From Streptomyces sp. AM 2-1-1 (lineage in GTDB: Bacteria > Actinomycetota > Actinomycetes > Streptomycetales > Streptomycetaceae), in contig NZ_CP119147.1 of the NCBI RefSeq assembly GCF_029167645.1, positions 2,294,001 to 2,358,000 on the forward strand: DNA of 64,000 bases. Direction: 5' to 3'. Position numbers and translations under genes: made by a program. Below, one piece after another: positions 1 through 7,948 of this stretch. How positions within the stretch are numbered: position 1 is the first letter of the stretch; the number at the start of each line of letters is the position of its first letter. The notes below the pieces were generated by a model, which saw only the letters and a program-made list of their open reading frames with translations, had not been told where the DNA came from and did no database searches.

Positions 1-696
1 GCCGCCGGGGTCAAGGTGGCCAACGGCCAGCTGGCCATCCCGCAGCTCTTCGAGAACATGTTCCCGGACTGGTTCGCCGGGGTGGCCTTCGCCGCCATCG
101 GGATCGGCGCGCTGGTACCGGCCGCCATCATGTCCATCGCGGCGGCCAACCTCTTCACCCGGAACATCTACAAGGAGTTCCTGAAGCCGGACGCGACGCC
201 CGCCCAGGAGACGAAGGTCTCCAAGCTGGTCTCGCTCCTGGTGAAGGTCGGCGCGCTGGCCTTCGTGCTCACCATGGACAAGACGGTGGCCATCAACTTC
301 CAGCTGCTGGGCGGGATCTGGATCCTCCAGACGATGCCCGCCCTGGTCGGCGGCCTGTTCACCCGGTGGTGCCACCGCTGGGCGCTCCTCGCGGGCTGGG
401 CGGTCGGCATGCTGTACGGCACCCTGGCGGCGTACGGCGTGGCCTCGCCGACCCAGAAGCACTTCGGCGGATCGTCGAAGGAGATCCCGGGCATCGGCGA
501 GATCGGGTACATCGGCCTCACCGCGTTCGTGCTGAACGTCGTGGTGGTGGTCGTGCTGACCCTCGTCCTCCGCGCGGTCAAGGCGCCCGCCGGCGTGGAC
601 GAGACCTCCCCGGAGGACTACACGGCGGACGCCGGTGACGCGGGCGTCGAGGCGACGCTGCCGCCGGCCACCGTGGGTGCGCCGGGCGGTCACTGA
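1..696 (+). CDS. Sodium:solute symporter, C-terminal part (5' end outside window)
   Basis: The frame is open from base 1 and ends at a TGA at 694-696, giving about 231 residues of the C-terminal third of a transporter. About five hydrophobic helices are visible, beginning with a stretch rich in AIGIGALVPAAIMS, then a helix before MDKTVAINFQLLGGIWILQ. This pattern fits the solute:sodium symporter family, in particular actinobacterial monocarboxylate/acetate permeases of the MctC type. The protein ends in an acidic, low-complexity cytoplasmic tail of about 35 residues. Family membership is seen in sequence style; the substrate is not determinable from this fragment. Confidence 0.8.
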   Translation, partial: AAGVKVANGQLAIPQLFENMFPDWFAGVAFAAIGIGALVPAAIMSIAAANLFTRNIYKEFLKPDATPAQETKVSKLVSLLVKVGALAFVLTMDKTVAINFQLLGGIWILQTMPALVGGLFTRWCHRWALLAGWAVGMLYGTLAAYGVASPTQKHFGGSSKEIPGIGEIGYIGLTAFVLNVVVVVVLTLVLRAVKAPAGVDETSPEDYTADAGDAGVEATLPPATVGAPGGH

Positions 697-808
697 CCGG
701 CCCCGTCCCGCGCCGGGCGAACCGCACGCCGGGCCGTCGCGTCCTCTCCCCGGAGGGGCGCGGCGGCCCGGCGGCGTTCCCACCCCACGCGTACGGAAGG
801 ATGTGCTC

Positions 809-1450
809 ATGACATCTCGCACCCGGCTGCACGGCCTCTGGCCCGCACTGCTGGTCCTCACCCTCGCCGGCTGCGGCACCGAGCACGCGGACGCGGGCGG
901 CGAGGCCCCGGTCGGCGCACCGGACCCCGCCGAGCTGGAGGCGCGGGCGGCCCACCTCCAGACCCGCACCGACCACGTCTACGTCACCGAGATCCCCGGA
1001 TACACCCTGGCCCTGCAGTCGGTGGGCGTGCTCGGCGACGACGGTTTCGGCAGCTCGTACACGGACAGGAACGGCCACGTGATCCAGCTCGGTGTGGAGC
1101 GCGCCGCGTACTCCCCCGCCGACTGCGGCGAGAAGCAGCCCACCGACGGCTCGCCCGGCTACACCGTCTGCGAGCACGAGGACGACGGCTGGTACAGCGC
1201 GACCGCCCTCGGCCACGCCTACGCCCGCACCGAGGGAGACGTCGTGGTGACGGTCAGCGCCGGGCTCCCCGGCGTGGACCGCGCCACCCTGCGCACCGCG
1301 GCCGACGCGGCCCACCGGGCGGACGACGCCGAGCTCGACAAGGTCCTCCCGCCCCTCGGCGAGGCGCCCGGCTCGCAGCCGATCGAGCGCGGCGACCTCC
1401 CGCCGAACGGCGACGGCGCCCCGAACAACGAGGTGGGCGCGAGCGGTTGA
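809..1450 (+). CDS. Secreted lipoprotein of unknown function
   Basis: Codes for 213 residues starting at ATG 809, preceded by a purine-rich site (ggaagga) about 6 nt upstream. The first 22 residues form a type II signal peptide with lipobox LAGC (Cys22), so the protein should be lipid-anchored on the outer face of the membrane. The mature part is Asp/Glu/Gly rich, has two cysteines around residues 107 and 120 that could form a disulfide, and ends in a Pro/Asn-rich tail. No enzymatic motif is recognised. It follows the symporter after 112 nt in the same direction, but a shared function is only a guess. Confidence 0.8.
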   Translation: MTSRTRLHGLWPALLVLTLAGCGTEHADAGGEAPVGAPDPAELEARAAHLQTRTDHVYVTEIPGYTLALQSVGVLGDDGFGSSYTDRNGHVIQLGVERAAYSPADCGEKQPTDGSPGYTVCEHEDDGWYSATALGHAYARTEGDVVVTVSAGLPGVDRATLRTAADAAHRADDAELDKVLPPLGEAPGSQPIERGDLPPNGDGAPNNEVGASG

Positions 1451-1497
1451 GCCGCCCCGGTCGCACGCGCACCGGGGCGTTCGGCGAAAATCGGGGG

Positions 1498-2010
1498 ATG
1501 GACCTGACGATCAGAAGCGCCGCACCCGAGGAGTACGCCCTCCTCGGCGAGATCACGGCGCAGGCGTACCTCGGCGACGGCCTGCTCAGCCTCGGCGAGG
1601 ACGACCCCTACCTGGCGAGACTGCGGGACGTGGCCGGCCGCGCCGCCGGGGCGGAGGTATTGGTCGTGGTGGACGACACCGGCACCGTGCTCGGCGGGGT
1701 CGCCTACGCCCCGCCCGGCAGCCCTCTCTGCGACGTCGCGGCGCCGGACGAGGCGGAGTTCCGGATGCTGGCGGTGGACAGGGCGGGACGCGGCCGGGGA
1801 GCCGGGGAGGCGCTCGTACGGGCGTGCGCGGCGCGGGCCCGGGCGACCGCCGGGGTCACCGGGCTGGTGCTGTCCACCCAGCCGGCCATGACCGGCGCGC
1901 ACCGGATCTACCGGCGGCTCGGCTTCGCGCGCACCCCGGAACGCGACTGGTCTCCGGTCCCGGGCCTGACACTGCTCACCTACCGGCTGGACCTGGGCGC
2001 CGCCGGCTGA
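1498..2010 (+). CDS. GNAT-family N-acetyltransferase
   Basis: Codes for 170 residues from ATG 1498. The start is chosen because the protein begins with the usual GNAT beta strand (MDLTIRSAAPEEY). The acetyl-CoA binding motif A is visible as MLAVDRAGRGRGAGEALV around residues 83-100 (variant of Q/RxxGxG/A), followed by motif B with AHRIYRRLGF near residue 140. Length is typical for a single GNAT domain. The acceptor substrate is unknown. The gene begins 47 nt after the lipoprotein stop and may share its transcript. Confidence 0.85.
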   Translation: MDLTIRSAAPEEYALLGEITAQAYLGDGLLSLGEDDPYLARLRDVAGRAAGAEVLVVVDDTGTVLGGVAYAPPGSPLCDVAAPDEAEFRMLAVDRAGRGRGAGEALVRACAARARATAGVTGLVLSTQPAMTGAHRIYRRLGFARTPERDWSPVPGLTLLTYRLDLGAAG

Positions 2011-2011
2011 G

Positions 2012-2087
2012 GCGGTGCCGTGTGGCCGAGGCGGTGCCGTGTGGCCGAGGCGGTGCCGTGTGGCCGAGGCGGTGCCGTGTGGCCGAG
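2012..2087 (+). repeat. Four perfect tandem copies of a 19-nt unit
   Basis: The unit gcggtgccgtgtggccgag is repeated four times without mismatch at 2012-2030, 2031-2049, 2050-2068 and 2069-2087, beginning one base after the acetyltransferase stop codon. A fifth copy decays after the first bases. The array lies between the acetyltransferase and the nrdAB control region. It has no coding potential I believe and may simply be a variable-number repeat. Confidence 0.9.
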
Positions 2088-2172
2088 GCGGCCGCCGCGC
2101 GATCCCCCCGTGGGCCCGGTCTCCTGCCGGTAACGACACCCCCGGGGACCCCCGGGGACCCCCGGCACCCCA

Positions 2173-2222
2173 GGCACAAGATGTGGGGTGCGTCCGCGGC
2201 ACCGCCCCCCACATGTATGCTC
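2173..2222 (+). promoter_or_regulatory. Candidate NrdR boxes and core promoter of nrdAB
   Basis: Two partly palindromic elements lie just upstream of the riboswitch: cacaagatgtg (2175-2185) and ccacatgtatg (2209-2219). Their centres are about three helical turns apart. ATGTGGGG (2181-2188) and CCCCACAT (2207-2214) also form an 8-bp inverted repeat. NrdR represses ribonucleotide reductase genes through paired AT-richer palindromes overlapping the promoter, and these are the only such elements here. TATGCT at 2216-2221 could be the -10 hexamer. The match to the classical NrdR consensus is loose, so this is an inference from position and symmetry. Confidence 0.45.
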
Positions 2223-2227
2223 GTCTC

Positions 2228-2330
2228 GCTGTCGTCGCAGGGGAATCCGGTGCGAATCCGGAACTGTCCCGCAACGGTGTGAACCGCGCGTTTCGCGCAC
2301 CTTCGAGTCCGGCTACCTGCCGACAGCGCG
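2228..2330 (+). promoter_or_regulatory. Cobalamin (B12) riboswitch controlling nrdAB
   Basis: The 5' leader carries the conserved cobalamin-riboswitch core: ggggaatccggtgcgaatcc (about 2238-2257), then gaactgtcccgcaacggtg (2262-2280), and a B12-box-like segment gagtccggctacctgcc (about 2305-2321). A cgtccgg/ccggacg hairpin follows at 2329-2352. Pyrimidine-rich sequence at 2432-2443 is partly complementary to the nrdA ribosome binding site (gagggag, 2464-2470), so an expression-platform helix is possible. In Streptomyces a B12 riboswitch is known to switch off the class I reductase when vitamin B12 is available for the class II enzyme NrdJ. Exact boundaries are approximate. Confidence 0.9.
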
Positions 2331-2480
2331 TCCGGCTCACCCGAACCGGACGCCCGTACGTCCGGGCCTCGCGGATGGGCCGGTGGACGCCGTGTGCGGT
2401 GTTGCCCGTCTCCAGGTGGCACGCCCCGCGGCCCTCCCCTCCCCCGCCGGCCCAGGGCCGAGTGAGGGAGAGCACCACCC

Positions 2481-4898
2481 GTGACCATCGCGCCCGCCGA
2501 TCCGGCGTCCGTGCCCGCGGCCGCCGCGGCGACCGAGCCCGCCGACGGCCCCGGGGCCGCGCTGCTGCGCACCTTGACCGCCCTCACCGCGGACCTGCCG
2601 GACACCGACCCGGGCAGGGTCGCCGCCGCCGCGCTCCGCGGCCGCAGCGCGCATGCCGACGAGGCGGAGCTGCGGAGCCTGGCCACCGAGTCGGCCGCCG
2701 GCCTGATCGCGGACGACCCCGCCTACTCCCGGCTCGCCGCCCGGCTGCTCACCCGTACGATCGCCGCCGAGGCGGCCGGTGAGGGCGCGGTGTCGTTCTC
2801 CGCTTCGGTCGCCATCGGTCACCGCGAGGGCCTGATCGCGGACCGCACCGCCCACTTCGTGGCGCTGCACGCGGTCCGGCTGGACGCACTGGTCGACCAG
2901 GCGCTCGTGGACGGCGCCGACGACCGGTTCGGCTACTTCGGGCTGCGTACCCTCCACAGCCGCTACCTGCTGCGCCACCCGCTCACCCGTCAGGTGCTGG
3001 AGACGCCCCAGCACTTCATGCTGCGGGTGGCCGCCGGTCTCGCCGAGGACGACACCGACCGGGCGGTGGACGAGGTGGCCGCGCTCTTCGGGCTGATGAG
3101 CCGGCTGGAGTACCTGCCGTCCTCCCCCACGCTCTTCAACTCGGGCACCCGCCACCCGCAGATGTCCTCCTGCTACCTGCTGGACTCGCCGCTGGACGAG
3201 CTGGACTCCATCTACGGCCGCTACCACGAGGTGGCCCGCCTCTCGAAGCACGCGGGGGGCATCGGTCTGTCGTTCTCCCGCATCCGCTCGCGCGGCTCGC
3301 TGATCCGGGGCACCAACGGGCTCTCCAACGGCATCGTGCCGTTCATGAAGACGCTGGACGCCTCCGTCGCGGCGGTCAACCAGGGCGGCCGGCGCAAGGG
3401 CGCGGCCGCCGTCTACCTGGAGACCTGGCACGCGGACGTCGAGGAGTTCCTGGAGCTGCGCGACAACACCGGTGAGGACCAGCGGCGTACGCACAACCTG
3501 AACCTGGCGCACTGGATCCCGGACGAGTTCATGCGCCGGGTCGACGCCGACGCGGCCTGGTCGCTCTTCTCGCCCGCCGACGTCCCCGAGCTGGTCGACC
3601 TCTGGGGCGACGCGTTCGACACCGCCTACCGGGCCGCCGAGGCGAAGGGCCTGGCGCGCCGGACGCTGCCCGCCCGCGAGCTGTACGGACGGATGATGCG
3701 CACCCTGGCGCAGACCGGCCAGGGGTGGATGACGTTCAAGGACGCCTCCAACCGCACCGCCAACCAGACCGCCGAGCCGGGCAGGGTCGTGCACTCCTCG
3801 AACCTCTGCACGGAGATCCTGGAGGTCACCGACGACGGCGAGACCGCCGTCTGCAACCTCGGCTCGGTCAACCTGGGCGCCTTCGTGGCGGACGGGGACA
3901 TCGACTGGGAGCGGCTCGACGCCACCGTGCGCACCGCGGTGACCTTCCTCGACCGGGTCGTCGACATCAACTTCTACCCGACGGAGCAGTCCGGCCGGTC
4001 CAATGCCCGCTGGCGGCCGGTGGGTCTGGGCGCGATGGGCCTCCAGGACGTCTTCTTCCGGCTGCGCCTGCCGTTCGACTCCGCGGAGGCGCGCGCGCTC
4101 TCCACCCGCATCTCCGAGCGGATCATGCTCGCCGCGTACGAGGCTTCCTGCGACCTCGCCGAGAAGTCGGGCCCGCTGCCGGCGTGGAGCGAGACCCGCG
4201 CCGCGCGCGGGGTGCTGCACCCGGACCACTACGACACCGCTCCGGCCTGGCCGGAGCGGTGGGAGGCGCTGCGCGCCCGCATCGCGAAGACCGGCATGCG
4301 CAACTCGCTCCTGCTCGCCATCGCCCCCACCGCCACCATCGCCTCGATCGCCGGGGTGTACGAGTGCATCGAGCCGCAGGTCTCCAACCTGTTCAAGCGC
4401 GAAACGCTCAGCGGCGAGTTCTTGCAGGTCAACGCCTACCTGGTGGACGAGTTGAAGCAGCTCGGCGTGTGGGACGCGCGGACCCGTGAGGCGCTGCGCG
4501 ACGCCAGCGGCTCGGTGCAGGGCTTCGGCTGGATCCCGGCGGACGTGCGGGCGTTGTACCGCACGGCGTGGGAGATCCCGCAGCGCGGCCTGATCGACAT
4601 GGCGGCCGCCCGTACGCCGTACCTCGACCAGAGCCAGTCGCTGAACCTGTTCCTGGAGACGCCGACCATCGGCAAGCTCTCCTCGATGTACGCGTACGCC
4701 TGGAAGCAGGGGCTGAAGACGACGTACTACCTGCGTTCGCGCCCGGCGACCCGGATCGCCCGCGCCGCTTCCGGCACGGCGAACGCCGCTGCCCCGGCTG
4801 CCGCCCCCGCCGCCATCCCCGTCCAGCAGGCGGTCTCCGACGCGGAGGCGCTCGCCTGCTCCCTCGAAAACCCCGAGTCCTGCGAGGCCTGCCAGTGA
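2481..4898 (+). CDS. nrdA: Ribonucleoside-diphosphate reductase, class Ia, large (alpha) subunit
   Basis: Codes for 805 residues from GTG 2481, with gagggag 10-16 nt upstream. The enzyme reduces ribonucleoside diphosphates to deoxy forms together with NrdB. Catalytic residues are present: N441-L-C443-T-E445 (radical cysteine motif), the redox pair C231 (SSCYLLD) and C458 (AVCNLGS), the tyrosine relay Y749-Y750, and the C-terminal shuttle pair C801-x-x-C804. I do not see a clear ATP-cone at the short N terminus, so allosteric activity control may differ from E. coli. The stop overlaps the nrdB start (TGATG), indicating translational coupling. A B12 riboswitch and possible NrdR sites precede it. 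Confidence 0.97.
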   Translation: MTIAPADPASVPAAAAATEPADGPGAALLRTLTALTADLPDTDPGRVAAAALRGRSAHADEAELRSLATESAAGLIADDPAYSRLAARLLTRTIAAEAAGEGAVSFSASVAIGHREGLIADRTAHFVALHAVRLDALVDQALVDGADDRFGYFGLRTLHSRYLLRHPLTRQVLETPQHFMLRVAAGLAEDDTDRAVDEVAALFGLMSRLEYLPSSPTLFNSGTRHPQMSSCYLLDSPLDELDSIYGRYHEVARLSKHAGGIGLSFSRIRSRGSLIRGTNGLSNGIVPFMKTLDASVAAVNQGGRRKGAAAVYLETWHADVEEFLELRDNTGEDQRRTHNLNLAHWIPDEFMRRVDADAAWSLFSPADVPELVDLWGDAFDTAYRAAEAKGLARRTLPARELYGRMMRTLAQTGQGWMTFKDASNRTANQTAEPGRVVHSSNLCTEILEVTDDGETAVCNLGSVNLGAFVADGDIDWERLDATVRTAVTFLDRVVDINFYPTEQSGRSNARWRPVGLGAMGLQDVFFRLRLPFDSAEARALSTRISERIMLAAYEASCDLAEKSGPLPAWSETRAARGVLHPDHYDTAPAWPERWEALRARIAKTGMRNSLLLAIAPTATIASIAGVYECIEPQVSNLFKRETLSGEFLQVNAYLVDELKQLGVWDARTREALRDASGSVQGFGWIPADVRALYRTAWEIPQRGLIDMAAARTPYLDQSQSLNLFLETPTIGKLSSMYAYAWKQGLKTTYYLRSRPATRIARAASGTANAAAPAAAPAAIPVQQAVSDAEALACSLENPESCEACQ

Positions 4899-5932
4899 TG
4901 ACCACCAACGATTCCACCGCGGGCGCCGCAGTGAAGAACCTGCTCGACCCGGGCTTCGAACTGACCCTGCGCCCCATGCGCTACCCGGACTTCTACGAGC
5001 GCTACCGGGACGCGATCAAGAACACCTGGACCGTGGAGGAGGTCGATCTCCACTCCGACGTGGCCGACCTCGCCAAGCTGTCCCCGGGTGAGCAGCACAT
5101 GATCGGCCGGTTGGTGGCGTTCTTCGCCACGGGCGACTCGATCGTCTCCAACAACCTCGTGCTGACCCTGTACAAGCACATCAACTCCCCCGAGGCGCGG
5201 CTCTACCTGTCGCGGCAGCTCTTCGAGGAGGCCGTGCACGTCCAGTTCTATCTGACGCTGCTCGACACGTATCTGCCCGATCCGGACGACCGGGCCGCCG
5301 CCTTCGACGCGGTGGAGGAGATCCCGTCGATCCGTGAGAAGGCGCAGTTCTGCTTCCGCTGGATGGACTCGGTGGAGAAGATCGACCGGCTGGAGACCCG
5401 GGCCGACCGGCGCCGGTTCCTGCTGAACCTGATCTGTTTCGCCGCCTGCATCGAGGGGCTCTTCTTCTACGGCGCGTTCGCGTACGTCTACTGGTTCCGC
5501 TCACGCGGTCTGCTGCACGGCCTCGCCACCGGCACCAACTGGGTGTTCCGGGACGAGACGATGCACATGAACTTCGCCTTCGAGGTCGTGGACACCGTCC
5601 GCAAGGAGGAGCCGGAGCTCTTCGACGACGAGCTCCGCCGGCAGGTCACCGACATGTTGAAGGAGGCCGTCGAGGCGGAGTTGCAGTTCGGCCGCGACCT
5701 CTGTGGTGACGGGCTGCCTGGCATGAACACCGAGTCGATGCGCCAGTACCTGGAGTGCGTCGCGGACCAGCGCCTCACCCGGCTGGGCTTCGCGCCGCTG
5801 TACGGCTCGGAGAACCCGTTCTCCTTCATGGAGCTCCAGGGTGTCCAGGAGCTGACGAACTTCTTCGAGCGCCGCCCGTCGGCGTACCAGGTGGCGGTGG
5901 AGGGCACGGTCGGTTTCGACGACGACTTCTAG
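4898..5932 (+). CDS. nrdB: Ribonucleoside-diphosphate reductase, class Ia, small (beta) subunit
   Basis: Codes for 344 residues from ATG 4898, overlapping the nrdA stop. It is the radical-generating subunit. The di-iron ligands fit the family: D80 (ATGDSIV), E111 and H114 in FEEAVHVQFY, a Glu in the CIEGLFFYGAF helix, and Glu/His in RDETMHMNF. Y118 sits in the position of the E. coli radical Tyr122, so this is a tyrosyl-radical (class Ia-like) enzyme, not the Phe-containing class Ic type. The C terminus ends in GFDDDF, a short acidic-aromatic tail of the kind that docks to the large subunit. Controlled with nrdA by the riboswitch. Confidence 0.97.
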   Translation: MTTNDSTAGAAVKNLLDPGFELTLRPMRYPDFYERYRDAIKNTWTVEEVDLHSDVADLAKLSPGEQHMIGRLVAFFATGDSIVSNNLVLTLYKHINSPEARLYLSRQLFEEAVHVQFYLTLLDTYLPDPDDRAAAFDAVEEIPSIREKAQFCFRWMDSVEKIDRLETRADRRRFLLNLICFAACIEGLFFYGAFAYVYWFRSRGLLHGLATGTNWVFRDETMHMNFAFEVVDTVRKEEPELFDDELRRQVTDMLKEAVEAELQFGRDLCGDGLPGMNTESMRQYLECVADQRLTRLGFAPLYGSENPFSFMELQGVQELTNFFERRPSAYQVAVEGTVGFDDDF

Positions 5933-5983
5933 GAGCGGCGCCGCACTGCGGGCGGGGAAGTCGTCGGCCGGGGCGGGTGAAGG

Positions 5984-6011
5984 CGGCGGAGCCGGCACGG
6001 CGGCTCCGCCG
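5984..6011. terminator. Hairpin between convergent nrdB and the next gene
   Basis: A 10-bp perfect stem (5984-5993 with 6002-6011, cggcggagcc/ggctccgccg) with an 8-nt loop lies between nrdB (plus) and the minus-strand membrane gene ending at 6050. It has no T tract, as is usual for actinobacterial terminators, and could serve both directions. Confidence 0.6.
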
Positions 6012-6049
6012 TCGGGACACGTCGCCCCGACCGGGACGCTCTCACGTCC

Positions 6050-7339
6050 TCAGGATTTCTTCTCGTCGCGTGGGAGCAGGACGTAGTCACCCGTGGTCGT
6101 GTCCACGGACTCGACGACGAGCCTGTACGTACCGCTCTCCTCGGCGTCCAGGTCGATCGGATCGATGTAGGGGTAGAGGTCGCTCTTGCCGATCTCCCTG
6201 CCGTCCGGGGCCCGCAGGCTCCATTTCGGCCGCAGCCCTTTTTCGGCGTTGAGGGCGAAGGCGATGCGGTCCCCTGCCTGGGCGTCGATGGTGAACTCGT
6301 CCCGACCACCCGGCTGCTCGATTCTCCCCTCGATCGGGTTGTCGAGCCCGATGTTCCGCTTGTCCACGGGCGCGTCCCAGATCTTGATGGAGTACGTCTG
6401 CGGCAGTGACCCGTAGCCCAGGGCGACGCGCAGTGTGTAGGGTCCGGCCTCCTCGAGCTCCACCGCTTCGGACGAGGGGCAGCGGGCTGTCGCCTCGTAG
6501 AAGCCAGGCACTTTGTCCCCCTGCGCCCGGCGCAGCGACAGGACCCGTCCGAAGGTGTCGGCGCAGTCCAACTGCTGCACGTACACGCGCGTCCCCTTCA
6601 GGGCGGTGAAGGTGTACTCGTCGGCCGGATTTCCGTCGACGAGTTCGCCGGCGCCCTCCTCTGGCAGGTTCTTCCCGATCGTGTCACCCACCGCGACGTC
6701 GAACTTCTGCACCTCCTCCGCTCCGCCCGAGTCCGGCCACAGGGTGTACACCAGCCAGGCTGTGGTGATCAGCGCGATCGACACGAGAGTCATGAGCGCG
6801 ATGGAGGAGGGTGACCCCAGCAGCCCGCCCCGTCCCGCGGTGCTCGGCCCCGCGAGCTTCTCCACCTGGCTGAACCCCACACCACGGCCGTCGACCCGCA
6901 CGTCCGCCCCGTCCCCGTCGGCCAGGACCTGCAAGGTCAGGACGTCCTCGCCGTTGAGGAGCGGACGTCCGATCCGCACACTCTCCGCCACCACCCGCAC
7001 GTCCGCGGTCACCGACGCCGGTGTCCCCTGGACGCTGCTCCAGACGATCTCGACGCCCTCGGGGAACGTGACTCCCAGATCGTCCTGGTAGTCATCGGGG
7101 CGGATGGGCACGTTGCCCACGTTGATGATCTCCAGGACCATCAACCGCGGCCTGGTGAGGACGCGACCGTCGTAGTGGATGCCCAGGTTCTCGATGCCGT
7201 CGATGTTCTGGGCGAGAGGGCTGTCCGCGACGAGGCGGTAGCCGATCCGGGTCCGCTGGTGACGCCGGTGACTGACGTAACCCAGCAGCAGACCCAGGAC
7301 ACTGACGACACCGCCGAGAAGAGCGAGAAACATCTCCAT
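6050..7339 (-). CDS. Membrane-anchored protein with PPC-like extracellular domains
   Basis: Codes for 429 residues. One membrane helix lies at residues 2-22 and a second at about 179-201. Between them is a probably cytoplasmic Ig-like region of about 150 residues. The C-terminal 225 residues contain two units resembling bacterial pre-peptidase C-terminal (PPC) beta-sandwich domains (DEYTFTALKGTRVYVQQLD and DEFTIDAQAGDRIAF, ending in GTYRLVVESVDTTTGDYVL). PPC domains usually bind surface ligands or accompany secreted enzymes; no catalytic motif is seen here. A small membrane protein lies immediately upstream in the same direction (10 nt gap), so the two are probably co-expressed. Function unknown. 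Confidence 0.75.
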   Translation of the reverse strand: MEMFLALLGGVVSVLGLLLGYVSHRRHQRTRIGYRLVADSPLAQNIDGIENLGIHYDGRVLTRPRLMVLEIINVGNVPIRPDDYQDDLGVTFPEGVEIVWSSVQGTPASVTADVRVVAESVRIGRPLLNGEDVLTLQVLADGDGADVRVDGRGVGFSQVEKLAGPSTAGRGGLLGSPSSIALMTLVSIALITTAWLVYTLWPDSGGAEEVQKFDVAVGDTIGKNLPEEGAGELVDGNPADEYTFTALKGTRVYVQQLDCADTFGRVLSLRRAQGDKVPGFYEATARCPSSEAVELEEAGPYTLRVALGYGSLPQTYSIKIWDAPVDKRNIGLDNPIEGRIEQPGGRDEFTIDAQAGDRIAFALNAEKGLRPKWSLRAPDGREIGKSDLYPYIDPIDLDAEESGTYRLVVESVDTTTGDYVLLPRDEKKS

Positions 7340-7349
7340 CGAAGCGGCC

Positions 7350-7646
7350 TCAGTCCCGGTCTCGCCTGTCGCGCTGCGCCTCCAGCAACCAGCCGAGGAG
7401 TCCCGCGATCAGCAGCGCCTGCCCGATCGGCGGAAACACGGTGCTCGCGGCCATCAAGCGGGTGAAGCCGTCCTCGTCGACCTGGTACGCCCCCCACTCC
7501 CCTGGTGGTCCGGAAAGGTCGAAATCACCGAGACCTGTATCCACTGTCGTGTACATAACCCCGTGGAGCAGCAGAATCACGAGGCCGGCCGCAATCAGGA
7601 TGGCGGGTCTGCGATGTCTGCGCACTGCCTCGGCAAAACGGTCCAC
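7350..7646 (-). CDS. Small membrane protein, probable partner of the PPC-domain protein
   Basis: Codes for 98 residues with two hydrophobic helices (about residues 15-33 and 67-86), an acidic segment of about 33 residues between them that should lie outside the cell, and a charged tail (EAQRDRRDRD) that should be cytoplasmic. It ends 10 nt before the PPC-domain gene and both are transcribed leftward, so they likely form a two-gene operon. No family is recognised. Confidence 0.65.
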   Translation of the reverse strand: MDRFAEAVRRHRRPAILIAAGLVILLLHGVMYTTVDTGLGDFDLSGPPGEWGAYQVDEDGFTRLMAASTVFPPIGQALLIAGLLGWLLEAQRDRRDRD

Positions 7647-7676
7647 GGCCCCTCCGCAAGGTCAACTAGCCAGCAT

Positions 7677-7710
7677 CCGGGGCCACTTGACGACTTTTCC
7701 GTGGCCCCGG
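7677..7710. other. Isolated 10-bp stem-loop in gene-free spacer
   Basis: ccggggccac (7677-7686) and gtggccccgg (7701-7710) form a perfect 10-bp stem around a 14-nt loop containing cttttcc. It sits 30 bp upstream of the small membrane gene on the minus strand, so it could be in its 5' leader or mark the end of leftward transcription from the previous gene. The rest of the spacer 7711-7911 shows no gene I can support. Confidence 0.5.
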
Positions 7711-7911
7711 GCGCCATCATGGCGCGGAAATCCCCCTGTGCACACGGGCGTTGAGGACTCTGGCCTGGAATCGCTCGACGATGTCCTCCGGCCGACCAGC
7801 GCCGGCCCCTTCGGTCGTTGACGGCGCCGCCCGGCACGCACCCCGGCGGCGTCGCCCCTCGTTCACGTCACCGTCCCCGGACCGGGGGCCGACCGGCCCG
7901 GCGTACGGACA

Positions 7912-7941
7912 CGGCGGGCACCTCCGAAGGGGTGCCCGCCG
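7912..7941 (-). terminator. Terminator of the maltokinase-cap gene
   Basis: An 11-bp perfect stem (7912-7922, cggcgggcacc; 7931-7941, ggtgcccgccg) with an 8-nt loop lies immediately after the stop codon (7949) of the leftward gene. There is no T tract. Confidence 0.7.
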
Positions 7942-7948
7942 CCATGTG

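Noticed and set aside
2228..2330. Alternative that the nrdA leader is only a terminator hairpin region
   Set aside because: The order and sequence of the conserved B12 core segments and the B12-box-like end fit a cobalamin riboswitch and the known control of Streptomyces nrdAB.
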